NCBI RefSeq assembly: GCF_900111305.1
Contig: NZ_FOGS01000007.1
Location: forward strand, 1-64,000
Source of the DNA: Vreelandella subterranea
Lineage (GTDB): Bacteria; Pseudomonadota; Gammaproteobacteria; Pseudomonadales; Halomonadaceae
Reading direction: 5' to 3'
Length of the DNA: 64,000 bases
The notes below the pieces were generated by a model that saw nothing but the letters and a program-made list of their open reading frames with translations, did not search any database and was not told where the DNA came from. The position numbers and the translations under genes are program-made. Shown in pieces: positions 24,423-31,578 of this stretch. Within the stretch, counting starts at the first letter, position 1. Every line of letters begins with the position of its first letter.

Positions 24423-24600
24423 GTAATGGCCTCCGTATAAGTTTTAGTGTGCAGCTGTTCCAGTTAGTAGCTGGAAGCCGGGTCTCAACTAGAGCCTTAT
24501 ACGAAGCTCCGGGCATATTCCCGCAATGCGGTATTTTATTACGCCTCTCGACCCGGCCATAAACCTGTGTATGGCAGGAAGCGCCGTCTTTCAGGCACAA
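24361..24600 (-). CDS. Leader reading frame overlapping the antirepressor start (icd-like candidate)
   Basis: 79 codons from a TTG directly behind the terminator of the small RNA; ends 60 bases inside the BRO-N gene. The peptide (MCLKDGASCHTQVYGR...) resembles no family I know. In phages P1/P7 a leader frame called icd overlaps ant and must be translated for ant to be made; the layout here is the same. Translation through 24496-24506 would open the masked ribosome site. The start codon is weak, so translation is uncertain. Confidence 0.35.
   Translation of the reverse strand: MCLKDGASCHTQVYGRVERRNKIPHCGNMPGASYKALVETRLPATNWNSCTLKLIRRPLHGCSHHSFPVRYPRNSHAVD
24431..24506 (-). promoter_or_regulatory. 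Self-pairing leader that can mask the antirepressor ribosome site
   Basis: On the minus strand, arm 24506-24496 (CTTCGTATAAG) can pair with arm 24441-24431 (CTTATACGGAG), giving 11 pairs including one G-U and covering three bases of the GGAGG that precedes the BRO-N ATG. The octamer CTTATACG of the lower arm occurs a second time in the small RNA at 24633-24646. So the small RNA and the ribosome site compete for the same partner, CGTATAAG. Confidence 0.6.
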
Positions 24601-24618
24601 AAAAACCGCAAAGCTATC
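24598..24618 (-). terminator. Intrinsic terminator of the short RNA
   Basis: Minus-strand stem CCGCA / TGCGG with an 11-base loop followed by seven T. Confidence 0.75.
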
Positions 24619-24650
24619 GGGTGCGGATACCGCGTATAAGTTCTAGTACC
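24598..24650 (-). ncRNA. Short terminated RNA upstream of the antirepressor (C4-like candidate)
   Basis: Predicted start near 24648 behind a TTGACA-17-TAAGGT promoter; end at the terminator CCGCA ... TGCGG-T7 (24598-24618). About 50 nucleotides. It contains CTAGAACTTATACG, whose octamer CTTATACG is complementary to CGTATAAG in the downstream leader. Read-through would give the antirepressor mRNA. P1 c4 RNA has the same place and logic. Sequence-level membership in the C4 family was not tested. Confidence 0.55.
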
Positions 24651-24654
24651 AAGG

Positions 24655-24683
24655 ACCTTAGCGGCACCGCCCCCGGCTGTCAA
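24655..24683 (-). promoter_or_regulatory. Sigma-70 promoter of the antirepressor region
   Basis: Minus strand: perfect TTGACA (24683-24678), 17-base spacer, TAAGGT (24660-24655). Confidence 0.65.
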
Positions 24684-24696
24684 TCACGCCACCCGC

Positions 24697-24736
24697 GCCC
24701 CCTGGCGCGCGATCGACTCCCCGCCCCGCCTGCGCG
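24697..24736 (-). other. Candidate cos region
   Basis: The minus strand reads GCGCAGGCGGGGCGGGGAG, then about ten bases on CGCGCGCCAGGGGG. From memory the P2 left end begins GGCGAGGCGGGG and shortly after has TGCGCGCTGACGG. The shared AGGCGGGG, the CGCGC(G/C) block and the position downstream of Q agree. No nick site can be named. Confidence 0.35.
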
Positions 24737-24759
24737 CTAAACCTGTCTGTTTTTATGCA

Positions 24760-24900
24760 CCCATGCACATGTCGCAAAGCTGCGCCGTAACTAGGGTTCA
24801 CGACCTGATTGCGAGCGCTCGTTCTCATGCGGAATCCTGCGAATTTCTTAACAAAGCGGGATGGTAGTGACTCAGGCAGGCTGAGGTGCTCTCAGGAGTA
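24760..24900. other. Unassigned spacer between cos candidate and inverted-repeat element
   Basis: No gene and no clear regulatory motif seen. Confidence 0.5.
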
Positions 24901-25209
24901 TGGGGGTCGTCGGAAAAAGGTAATCTAGGTGATTTGGCTGTTTTTCTTACGTAAATAAATGATTTTAAAAGATATTTAGATTACCTCTAAAAGGTAATAA
25001 AAGGTGATGCAAAAGGTAATATTTACATAAGTTGTTGATAATAAATGGTTTTAATAATTGATCATTTCACCTTATAAAAAGGTAATGTGGTTACCTATTG
25101 ATCACCTTTTTATTACCTTTTGAACGACTGTTTTAACTTCATTAATTTCAAAAGCTTACGACACATTTTTGAGTTTGGTTACCTTTATTACCTTTTTCCG
25201 AGACCCCCA
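24901..25209. repeat. 309-bp element with 23-24 bp terminal inverted repeats and AGGTRAT iterons
   Basis: Left end TGGGGGTC-G-TCGGAAAAAGGTAAT (24901-24924) and right end, read on the minus strand, the same without one G (25209-25187). Inside are further AAAAGGTAAT or AAAAGGTGAT units at 24989, 24999, 25011 and 25076 in plus and at 25101, 25112, 25178 and 25187 in minus orientation. The interior is strongly AT-rich. It could be an iteron-type replication origin of the phage or a small non-autonomous mobile element. No gene is present. Confidence 0.75.
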
Positions 25210-25335
25210 AACATTCTGACGTACCCTTCACGCATGATGCGCACGCACACGCGTCATGTGTGCATCTGTGAGCAAAAGTGAATTCAAACCAAATGATGTG
25301 TAGCATTCTGCAATCATTTTTTAAGAGGAAACAGA

Positions 25336-26043
25336 GTGAAGGATATTGCCGATAGCATCGTTCCTAGTGAGTACGCAAGCCTCGAGCCATTGCTGAATTC
25401 TTGGATTTCGACCGTGAAGCATTACTGTGAGCTGCATAAGAAATTTGAGCTAAGCGAAAACTGCTGGTGGCACAATGAGCGAGCTTCCATAAGCATTCTG
25501 GCCGGGGCCGCATGGCGAATACCTCATAGTGAAGATCAATGGGTTGCAATAGAGGAATTCGCCACGAATAAGCGGGGATTAATTGAGGAGAACAAAGATG
25601 GTGGTGATTCTCGCTATGGTCGTTGCGACATGTACGTTACGAACTCTGATATTTCATACGCTATAGAAGCAAAACAAGTCTGGCAATCTATTGGAGATCG
25701 AAGCCCCGGTGAAGTGAATGTGAAAGCTGGGCTAGAGGCGGCTTGGAAAGATGCAGGCTCTTTACACAGTAATGAAGCAGATTGGCGAATGGCCGTAACT
25801 TTCATTGTTCCTTACATACCTCTGAACGAAGTCAATGAGGAAGGAGAAGTTGATCGTGCTAAGGTTCGAGAAAAAGTTGAAACATGGCTGGAAAAAACCG
25901 GTGGTTTTGAGCGTGTGCGAGGTAAGCCCATGGCTTATGCATACTACTTTCCTTATGACTGCTTAGATTATTACAACGATCAAAATGGAAGGCTTTTCCC
26001 AGGCGTTGTTGTAGCGCTAGAGCGTCGAATTAGGGGAAAGTGA
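25336..26043 (+). CDS. Unknown protein with a possible PD-(D/E)XK nuclease core; element-borne cargo
   Basis: 235 residues, family not recognised. GTG start with AGAGGA seven bases upstream. The middle contains YGRCDMYVTNSDISYAIEAKQVW: Asp, then Glu-x-Lys after a strand, the pattern D-(X)n-E-X-K of restriction-endonuclease-like folds. The N terminus has helices with WWHNERASISILAGAAWRI, the C terminus strands ending LFPGVVVALERRIRGK. No membrane segment. Composition is clearly more AT-rich than both prophage and chromosome. It lies between the cos side and the attachment site, where P2-like phages carry tin/old-type defence genes. A nuclease or defence role is inference. Confidence 0.55.
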   Translation: MKDIADSIVPSEYASLEPLLNSWISTVKHYCELHKKFELSENCWWHNERASISILAGAAWRIPHSEDQWVAIEEFATNKRGLIEENKDGGDSRYGRCDMYVTNSDISYAIEAKQVWQSIGDRSPGEVNVKAGLEAAWKDAGSLHSNEADWRMAVTFIVPYIPLNEVNEEGEVDRAKVREKVETWLEKTGGFERVRGKPMAYAYYFPYDCLDYYNDQNGRLFPGVVVALERRIRGK

Positions 26044-26100
26044 ATTTTTATCTGCAACATTTTTGCTACATGAACTTATTGAAGCCCATAACCATGGGCT

Positions 26101-26169
26101 TTAGTTCCAATCCATCATGGGCGCAACCGAAAACCGGCGTGCCGCGTCTGCTGGGTTAACGTTCGTCAT
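26101..26169 (-). pseudogene. dusA: 5' fragment of dusA cut by element insertion
   Basis: The minus strand reads MTNVNPADAARRFSVAPMMDWN and stops. RRFSVAPMMDW is the conserved N terminus of tRNA-dihydrouridine synthase A, which normally continues TDRHCR. After TGGA the sequence turns into element DNA (ACTAAAGCCC). dusA 5' ends are a known attachment site of many prophages. The rest of dusA should lie at the far left end of the element, outside the window. Confidence 0.85.
26104..26130. other. Attachment site half (attR) at the dusA end of the element
   Basis: The core should fall in the codons for SVAPMMDW, the part shared with intact dusA. Exact crossover cannot be set without the other end. 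Confidence 0.65.
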
Positions 26170-26479
26170 ATCAATCACTTGCATACTTGGTATGCGGTAT
26201 AAAGACACGCCCTGAAACAGGTGGAAGCGATGCACCGTAGTGGACGCATAGAATCGGAGATAATGGGTGTAAGATTGTACGCAAAAAAGGCCATTCAGCC
26301 CAGAGCATAAATCGCCACTCAGCGCGGCTAACATCGCTTCTGTCGTTGTCCAGCCCTGAAGAGCGTTTATCGGCGTGGAGATAAATCGACTTGGGAAGAA
26401 TGGTGTTTAGGTCCGGCTATGGGTTAGGCTTTTTGTTGAGTGAAGCAAGCGATCGCTTGATAACGACGGGGAGAAGGGA
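26170..26479. promoter_or_regulatory. dusA upstream region
   Basis: 310 bases without a convincing gene. A perfect palindrome GCATAC-TTG-GTATGC (26181-26195) lies 12 bases before the dusA ATG, as an operator or as a hairpin in the leader. Nothing else stands out; the frame that extends upstream of the dusA ATG is not taken as coding. Confidence 0.5.
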
Positions 26480-26803
26480 ATGGAATTTGTCGCTATATTG
26501 GCTGGTTTAGCCGTTATGGTTATCTGCTGGGTGTTGCTTGTTAAGTCCATGAGGATTAACGGGCGTCCCATGTGGTGGCGTCACTTTGCTTCAGCTTCAT
26601 TTTCGCCACTGACCTTTGCCGGGGGATCCTTGATAGTTGGTAGCTTTTTGGGGGTGACCGACCCAGATGGCGAGACATGGGGCTTTGCGGGTGTTATTGC
26701 TGGCTTATTGGTGCTATTACCGGTGTCCATCACTTTGGGGGTTTCATGGGGTGCTGCTAAGCGGAAGCAATTAAATCGCCCTGCGGGCGATAACCATACG
26801 TAA
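26480..26803 (+). CDS. Small membrane protein of unknown function
   Basis: 107 residues with three hydrophobic segments: FVAILAGLAVMVICWVLLV, the weaker HFASASFSPLTFAGGSLIVGSFLG, and WGFAGVIAGLLVLLPVSITLGVSWG. Basic C-terminal tail (AAKRKQLNRPAGDNHT). GGGAGAAGG precedes the ATG. Not assigned to a family. First chromosomal gene after the element. Confidence 0.65.
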   Translation: MEFVAILAGLAVMVICWVLLVKSMRINGRPMWWRHFASASFSPLTFAGGSLIVGSFLGVTDPDGETWGFAGVIAGLLVLLPVSITLGVSWGAAKRKQLNRPAGDNHT

Positions 26804-27018
26804 CCAAAGCCAAGAACAGGCCGACAACCTAAGCTTTCAACCGGACCAGGGGCTACTAACCCAGAACCATTCTTATCATCTGGTGCATTAGCATCCATAG
26901 TGGCGTTTTCTGATCTCACCATGGCACCTGATAATCCTTTCTTCGATCAGTGGCTTATTTCTCTGTGTATGTGGCAGGGGAATGATAAGCTGGCGGCTAT
27001 GGTGGCCGAGGAGCAGTT

Positions 27019-27636
27019 ATGCATCAGATGAAAACAGGTTTCAGGTTCATGTTGGTTGGTATCATGTTAGTCAGCATGACGCTGCTTGTGGGCTGTGGCG
27101 GCGAGGATGAGCAGGCCGCGGACGAGCAGGCCCGCGAGACGGCAGAAGCGATTGCTCAAGAAGAAGCGAGTCGCGAAGCCCAGGCGCAGAACGAACCGGC
27201 CGAGGAAGTAGAGCCGTTGGATGTTCGAGTTCTTGTATCGGCGTCGATCGGCTCGGATCGCCAAATGCAGATCGAAGGCGAGACCAATCTGCCCAATGGC
27301 GCTCAGGTGCAGGTGATTGTCGAGCGCGAACTGAGCCGCGTGCGCTGGCGTGAACGGGTCGAAATTGAGCAAGGGCAGTTTTCCGCAGGGCCGTTTGGTC
27401 CCGGCAGTGGCCTGCCGGACGGTGGCTATAGTGTCACCGTGGAGCTGTCCGAAGCCACCGTTCAACCCAGAGCCGTGCAGCAGCGCATAGGCGAAAAAGG
27501 CGAATACCTGACGGGAGAGCTGGTCACTCAATCCCGCCATGGCCTGGGCCAGATTGCCACTTACACCACTCGCTTTATGGTCGGCAGTCAGCCCAGACAG
27601 TCGCGGGGGAACGCAGAGTTACTCCAGACACCATGA
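27019..27636 (+). CDS. Putative lipoprotein
   Basis: 205 residues. Signal MKTGFRFMLVGIMLVSMTLLVGC with lipobox LVGC (Cys at about residue 26 counting from the first ATG), then an acidic Ala/Glu-rich linker (DEQAADEQARETAEAIAQEEA) and a beta-rich domain with SASIGSDRQMQIEGETNLPNG and PDGGYSVTVELSEA. GAGGAG precedes the ATG. The domain looks Ig-like or carboxypeptidase-regulatory-like; function unknown. It converges with the regulator gene on the other strand. Confidence 0.75.
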   Translation: MHQMKTGFRFMLVGIMLVSMTLLVGCGGEDEQAADEQARETAEAIAQEEASREAQAQNEPAEEVEPLDVRVLVSASIGSDRQMQIEGETNLPNGAQVQVIVERELSRVRWRERVEIEQGQFSAGPFGPGSGLPDGGYSVTVELSEATVQPRAVQQRIGEKGEYLTGELVTQSRHGLGQIATYTTRFMVGSQPRQSRGNAELLQTP

Positions 27637-27644
27637 AATGCCCT

Positions 27645-28169
27645 TCAGGCGGAGCGCCAGTGCGCCAACAGTACGGCTTGAATAGTAACGTCGCTGGTCG
27701 CTTTGCTTAGCTGTTTAAGATGACGTTTATCGTGCTGTTCCACCAGGTACAGGCCGCTCTTGTGGAAGACGTGGGTGGGGCCCAGCAGGAGTAGGTCGCC
27801 CGGCTTGGCCGGTGCAAAGTCGCTATCTGGGGCCGGTGTCACCATGATGCAGGGAGCTTTCCAGTTGGCCTTGAGCGGTAAATGATCAGGCACGGTCATC
27901 GCCGTTGACTGCACCTGTTCCCAGGGTAGTGGCCCTTCGTGGCTGAGCGTCAACAAGAGTGGGGCGCTGTCACCCTCAAGCAATGTGGCGAGCGAGCAGT
28001 CCAGGGATTCGGCCAATGCCACCAGGCGCTCATGACCGATTTGCTTGATGGCTCCGGACTCCCAATAAGAAATAGTGACATCCGATACGCCAACTTTACG
28101 TGCTAGGGCAGCTTTGTTGAGCTTGGCCCGAAGTCGCAGTTGCTTGATACGTGAGCCTAGCGATTCCAT
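27645..28169 (-). CDS. XRE-family regulator with S24-like C terminus
   Basis: 174 residues. Helix-turn-helix of the Cro/C1 type at residues 8-60 (KQLRLRAKLNKAALARKVGVSDVTISYWESG). The C-terminal part (DSDFAPAKPGDLLLLGPTHVFHKSGLYLVEQ ... HLKQLSK) follows the LexA/CI S24 fold; Ser in PDSDF and Lys in HLKQL sit where the Ser-Lys dyad would be. AGGA precedes the ATG. It may be a chromosomal CI-like repressor or a housekeeping regulator; it lies outside the dusA boundary, so it is probably not the prophage repressor. Confidence 0.8.
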   Translation of the reverse strand: MESLGSRIKQLRLRAKLNKAALARKVGVSDVTISYWESGAIKQIGHERLVALAESLDCSLATLLEGDSAPLLLTLSHEGPLPWEQVQSTAMTVPDHLPLKANWKAPCIMVTPAPDSDFAPAKPGDLLLLGPTHVFHKSGLYLVEQHDKRHLKQLSKATSDVTIQAVLLAHWRSA

Positions 28170-28408
28170 TTCGTTTTCCTGTCGATGAGCGGCGTCGCTC
28201 GTTTAAAAATGTCCATCAACACGATGGCGTTAAAATAGGGTCTCTGCTGAAAATGAGACCTGGATTCCGCTGATCAGCGCTACGACATACTAAGCGATTG
28301 TGCAATAACGCGCATTTTTTTCCAGACAACGTTTATTTAACCCCGTATCTGACGCTTTCTGGCGGCAGTCGTTCCCTACGCGATGGTGTTGGTTAAGCAC
28401 AGGGTGCG

Positions 28409-28414
28409 TATAAT
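28409..28414 (+). promoter_or_regulatory. -10 box of gltX
   Basis: Consensus TATAAT 33 bases before the gltX ATG; the -35 region is poor (GTGTTG at 17 bases). Confidence 0.55.
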
Positions 28415-28446
28415 ATCGCCACGCTTTTTGCCAAAAGGACGCTCCT

Positions 28447-29925
28447 ATGACCGTACGTACCCGAATTGCGCCATCGCCGACGGGAGATCCCCATGTCGGT
28501 ACGGCGTATATTGCGCTGTTTAATCTATGTTTCGCACGTCAGCACGGCGGCCAGTTTATCCTGCGTATCGAAGACACCGATCGGGTGCGCTCCACGCCAG
28601 AATCGGAACAGATGATTCTTGATTCGCTGCGCTGGTTGGGCCTTGAGTGGGATGAAGGCCCGGATGTGGGTGGGCCGCACGGTCCGTATCGGCAAAGCGA
28701 ACGTGGCGATATTTACGCGCAATATGCCCAGCAACTGCTGGACGCCGGGCACGCGTTCAAGTGCTACCGCACCAGCGAGGAGCTGGACGAGCTGCGCGAG
28801 GCGCGCAAAGCCGCCGGTATGCATCTGGCGCTGAAACCCGCCGACCTGGCGCTGGATGAAGACGAGGCTGCACGGCGTGCCCAGGAAGGCTGGCCCTACG
28901 TGGTGCGCATGAAGGTTCCCGGCGACGGTGTATGCGTGGTGGATGACATGCTGCGTGGCACTATCGAAGTGGACTGGGCGCAGGTAGACGCCCAGATTCT
29001 ACTGAAATCGGATGGCATGCCCACCTATCACCTGGCCAATGTGGTAGATGACCATTTGATGGGCATTACCCATGTGTTGCGGGGGGAGGAGTGGATCAAT
29101 TCCGCCCCCAAACACCAGTTGCTTTACGAGTATTTCGGTTGGGAGATGCCGCAGCTTTGCCACATGCCGCTGTTGCGCAATCCAGATAAGTCGAAGCTTT
29201 CCAAGCGCAAGAATCCGACGTCGATTAATTACTATCGCCGCATGGGGTTCCTCCCTCAGGCGGTGACTAACTATCTGGGCCGAATGGGCTGGTCGATGCC
29301 CGACGAGCGCGAAAAATTCAGCCTTGTGGAAATGATGGCGGCCTTTGATGTTCAGCGCGTCTCGTTGGGCGGGCCGGTGTTCGACCTGGAAAAGCTGACC
29401 TGGTTGAACGGGGTCTACATTCGCGAAGACCTTGATGACGACGCGCTGCTGATGGCACTGCGTGAGTGGGCCTTTAATGAGGACTATGTAAAGCAGATTC
29501 TGCCGCAGATTCGCCCCCGTATCGAAACCCTTGCCCAGGCAACGCCGTTGGCGGGTCACTTCTTTTCCGGGTTGCCCGAGCTGAAAGAGCAGGACTTCGA
29601 CAGCGTCAAGTTGGAAAAAGACGAGTTGGTGAAGCTGCTGCAATTCCTGGTCTGGCGTTTTGAAGTGGTGCCAGCGTGGCACAAAGAGGCACTTCTTGAG
29701 GAAGTGAAGGCATTGGCCGGGCACTTTGATTTGAAAATGAAGGCTTTCCTGGCACCTGTGTTCATCGCCATTACCGGTAGTGCCACCAGCACCTCGGTGA
29801 TGGATGCGATGGCGATTCTGGGCTCGGACGTCACGCGAGCACGCCTTCGCCATGCGATCGAGGTGTTAGGCGGTGTTTCCAAGAAGCAGGCCAAGCGTCT
29901 TGAGAAAGAGTTTCGCGATCTATAA
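28447..29925 (+). CDS. gltX: Glutamyl-tRNA synthetase
   Basis: 492 residues, class I synthetase that charges tRNA-Glu. HIGH-type signature [12 protein letters not shown] at residues 9-20 and KLSKR of the KMSKS loop near residue 257 ([16 protein letters not shown]). The catalytic fold is followed by the helical anticodon-binding part, ending [21 protein letters not shown] lies six bases before the ATG. It is followed by tRNA-Ala and tRNA-Glu, an order also known in Pseudomonas. Confidence 0.97.
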   Translation: MTVRTRIAPSPTGDPHVGTAYIALFNLCFARQHGGQFILRIEDTDRVRSTPESEQMILDSLRWLGLEWDEGPDVGGPHGPYRQSERGDIYAQYAQQLLDAGHAFKCYRTSEELDELREARKAAGMHLALKPADLALDEDEAARRAQEGWPYVVRMKVPGDGVCVVDDMLRGTIEVDWAQVDAQILLKSDGMPTYHLANVVDDHLMGITHVLRGEEWINSAPKHQLLYEYFGWEMPQLCHMPLLRNPDKSKLSKRKNPTSINYYRRMGFLPQAVTNYLGRMGWSMPDEREKFSLVEMMAAFDVQRVSLGGPVFDLEKLTWLNGVYIREDLDDDALLMALREWAFNEDYVKQILPQIRPRIETLAQATPLAGHFFSGLPELKEQDFDSVKLEKDELVKLLQFLVWRFEVVPAWHKEALLEEVKALAGHFDLKMKAFLAPVFIAITGSATSTSVMDAMAILGSDVTRARLRHAIEVLGGVSKKQAKRLEKEFRDL

Positions 29926-29969
29926 AAACCGCACCCCATTATAGCCATAATATTTTGGCATTTTCCTGG

Positions 29970-29998
29970 TTGACGAAGGCGAGCGTAATCAGTAATAT
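29970..29998 (+). promoter_or_regulatory. Promoter of the tRNA-Ala/tRNA-Glu pair
   Basis: TTGACG, 17-base spacer, TAATAT, followed by a GC-rich discriminator (GCCCGTC), as usual for growth-rate-controlled stable RNA promoters. Predicted start near 30005, 15 bases before tRNA-Ala. Confidence 0.75.
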
Positions 29999-30019
29999 AC
30001 GCCCGTCTTCGCGACACGT

Positions 30020-30095
30020 GGGGCCTTAGCTCAGCTGGGAGAGCGCAACACTGGCAGTGTTGAGGTCAGCGGTTCGATCCCGCTAGGCTCCACCA
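30020..30095 (+). tRNA. tRNA-Ala (GGC)
   Basis: 76 bases with encoded CCA. Acceptor GGGGCCT/AGGCTCC, D-arm GCTCAGCTGGGAGAGC, anticodon arm CAACA-CTGGCAG-TGTTG with anticodon GGC, T-arm AGCGG-TTCGATC-CCGCT. All arms pair. Confidence 0.97.
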
Positions 30096-30131
30096 ATCTT
30101 GGCCTCGTCATACGCGAAGCGTGCTTGAAAC

Positions 30132-30207
30132 GTCCCATTCGTCTAGTGGTCCAGGACACCGCCCTTTCACGGCGGTAACAGGGGTTCGAACCCCCTATGG
30201 GACGCCA
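30132..30207 (+). tRNA. tRNA-Glu (UUC)
   Basis: 76 bases with encoded CCA. Acceptor GTCCCAT/ATGGGAC, anticodon arm CCGCC-CTTTCAC-GGCGG with anticodon TTC, T-arm GGGG-TTCGAA-CCCC. Substrate of the neighbouring gltX product. Confidence 0.97.
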
Positions 30208-30593
30208 CCATGCATTCTGCATTATTCCTTTCTTTTCGGCAGTGTTATGTAGGCCACTACATGTGCTTACCCATGACTATGCCTCGCTGTTTTACAACCC
30301 TCATTATGTGCTGAAAATCCGCTGATTCAGAGGATTTTGTACTTGACTTGTCCACTTTTGCGTTTTTCTCAGACAGGTTGTGCACAACCCTGTCATGCCT
30401 GTGCGCTAAATCATTGTTTTATTATTATCTGTTTAAAAACAGTAACTTGCGTAAGGTCAAAAAATGACCAATTTAAGGCCTGCCCGCTGATCATGGCGAT
30501 TGTGGGACGTTTTCTAGTGGTTGTGAACAGGGTTATCCACAGATAGTGTGGAAAACCCTGTTGGGGTTACTAGCGGGGTGAAAAGTCAAGCTT
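30208..30593. other. Gene-free stretch with DnaA-box palindromes
   Basis: 386 bases without a gene. Two large palindromes: GACAGGTTGTGCACAACCCTGTC (broken by one extra base) at 30372-30394 and a 37-base one at 30526-30562 holding TTATCCACA and, inverted, TTTTCCACA. Between them lies an AT-rich run (30405-30455). Candidate TTGTCCACT at 30346. The whole looks oriC-like or like a DnaA-titrating site. Confidence 0.55.
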
Positions 30594-31475
30594 CTATTGT
30601 GCTTTGCGCAGACGTTTTAGCAGTGATGAGGTGTCCCAGCGGCCGCCGCCGAGTCGCTGTACATCGGCATAAAATTGGTCCACCAGGGCGGTCACCGGCA
30701 AGGTGGCGTCAAAGTGGCGTGCCTGGGCTAGACAAATAGCAAGGTCCTTGCGCATCCAGTCCACCGCAAAGCCATGTTGATACTCATCGGCAATCATCGT
30801 TTTGTGGCGATTTTCCATTTGCCATGAACCTGCGGCGCCTTTGGATACCACGTCGATGACCTGTTGCTGGTCAAGCCCGGCCTGCTCGGCAAAATGCAAC
30901 CCCTCTGCCAGGCCCTGGACCAGCCCCGCAATACAGATCTGGTTGACCATCTTGGTCAGTTGCCCGCTGCTGGCATTGCCTATTAGCGTTACGGCGCGGG
31001 CGTAGTGATCAAGAACGGGTTCTACGGTATCGAAGTGTGCTTGTTGGCCGCCACACATGATGGTCAGCGCACCATTTTCTGCGCCTTGCTGGCCGCCTGA
31101 AACGGGGGCGTCGAGAAAGGCGATGCCCTGCTGACGACAGGCGGCATCAAGCTCCAGGGCGAGATCCGCCGATGCAGTGGTGTGATCCACCAGAAAGCTG
31201 CCGCTCGTCATGCCATGGAGCACGCCATTTTCCCCGGTTGTCACTTGCCTTACATCGTCATCGTTGCCAACGCACACCAGGACAAGGTCAGCGCCTTCAG
31301 CGGCTTCGCGGGGCGTGGCGTGGGCACTGCCGCCGTATTCGCTTACCCAGGCGTCAGCTTTGCTGCTGGTGCGGTTGTACACGCGTGTGGTGAGACCTTG
31401 TTGGGCAAGATGCCCTGCCATGGGATAGCCCATAACGCCTAGACCGATAAATGCAACTGTCTGGATCGTAGCCAT
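30594..31475 (-). CDS. 3-hydroxyisobutyrate dehydrogenase-family oxidoreductase
   Basis: 293 residues, beta-hydroxyacid dehydrogenase family (HIBADH, tartronate semialdehyde reductase and relatives). Rossmann motif GLGVMGYPMAGHL at residues 11-23, substrate loop DAPVSGGQQGAENGALTIMCGG, catalytic Lys in GQLTKMVNQI. AGGTGA precedes the ATG. It reduces or oxidises a 3-hydroxy acid with NAD(P); the exact substrate (3-hydroxyisobutyrate, tartronate semialdehyde, succinic semialdehyde) cannot be told. It follows gltA on the same strand but has a terminator before it. Confidence 0.88.
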   Translation of the reverse strand: MATIQTVAFIGLGVMGYPMAGHLAQQGLTTRVYNRTSSKADAWVSEYGGSAHATPREAAEGADLVLVCVGNDDDVRQVTTGENGVLHGMTSGSFLVDHTTASADLALELDAACRQQGIAFLDAPVSGGQQGAENGALTIMCGGQQAHFDTVEPVLDHYARAVTLIGNASSGQLTKMVNQICIAGLVQGLAEGLHFAEQAGLDQQQVIDVVSKGAAGSWQMENRHKTMIADEYQHGFAVDWMRKDLAICLAQARHFDATLPVTALVDQFYADVQRLGGGRWDTSSLLKRLRKAQ

Positions 31476-31527
31476 AAATCACCTGATTGTTGGTGTGTTG
31501 TGAATGAGGGATGGCGGAAATGCAAAA

Positions 31528-31554
31528 GGCCACCCTGGGGCGGCCTTTGCATGT
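31528..31554 (-). terminator. Terminator of gltA
   Basis: Imperfect stem AAAGGCC ... GGCCTTT; on the minus strand it ends in GGCCTTTTG. Confidence 0.7.
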
Positions 31555-31578
31555 GCGTTTCATCATGAGTAGCGCGGT

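Noticed and set aside
24901..25209. CRISPR array
   Set aside because: Repeat units are about 10 bases, lie in both orientations and have no regular spacers; no cas gene is near.
27645..28169. XRE/S24-like regulator as the prophage CI repressor
   Set aside because: It lies outside the dusA border with chromosomal genes on both sides. A role in controlling the prophage is not excluded but not supported.
30020..30207. tRNA gene as attachment site of the prophage
   Set aside because: Both tRNAs are complete, 4 kb away from the element, and no 3' tRNA copy is seen; the dusA stump explains the border.
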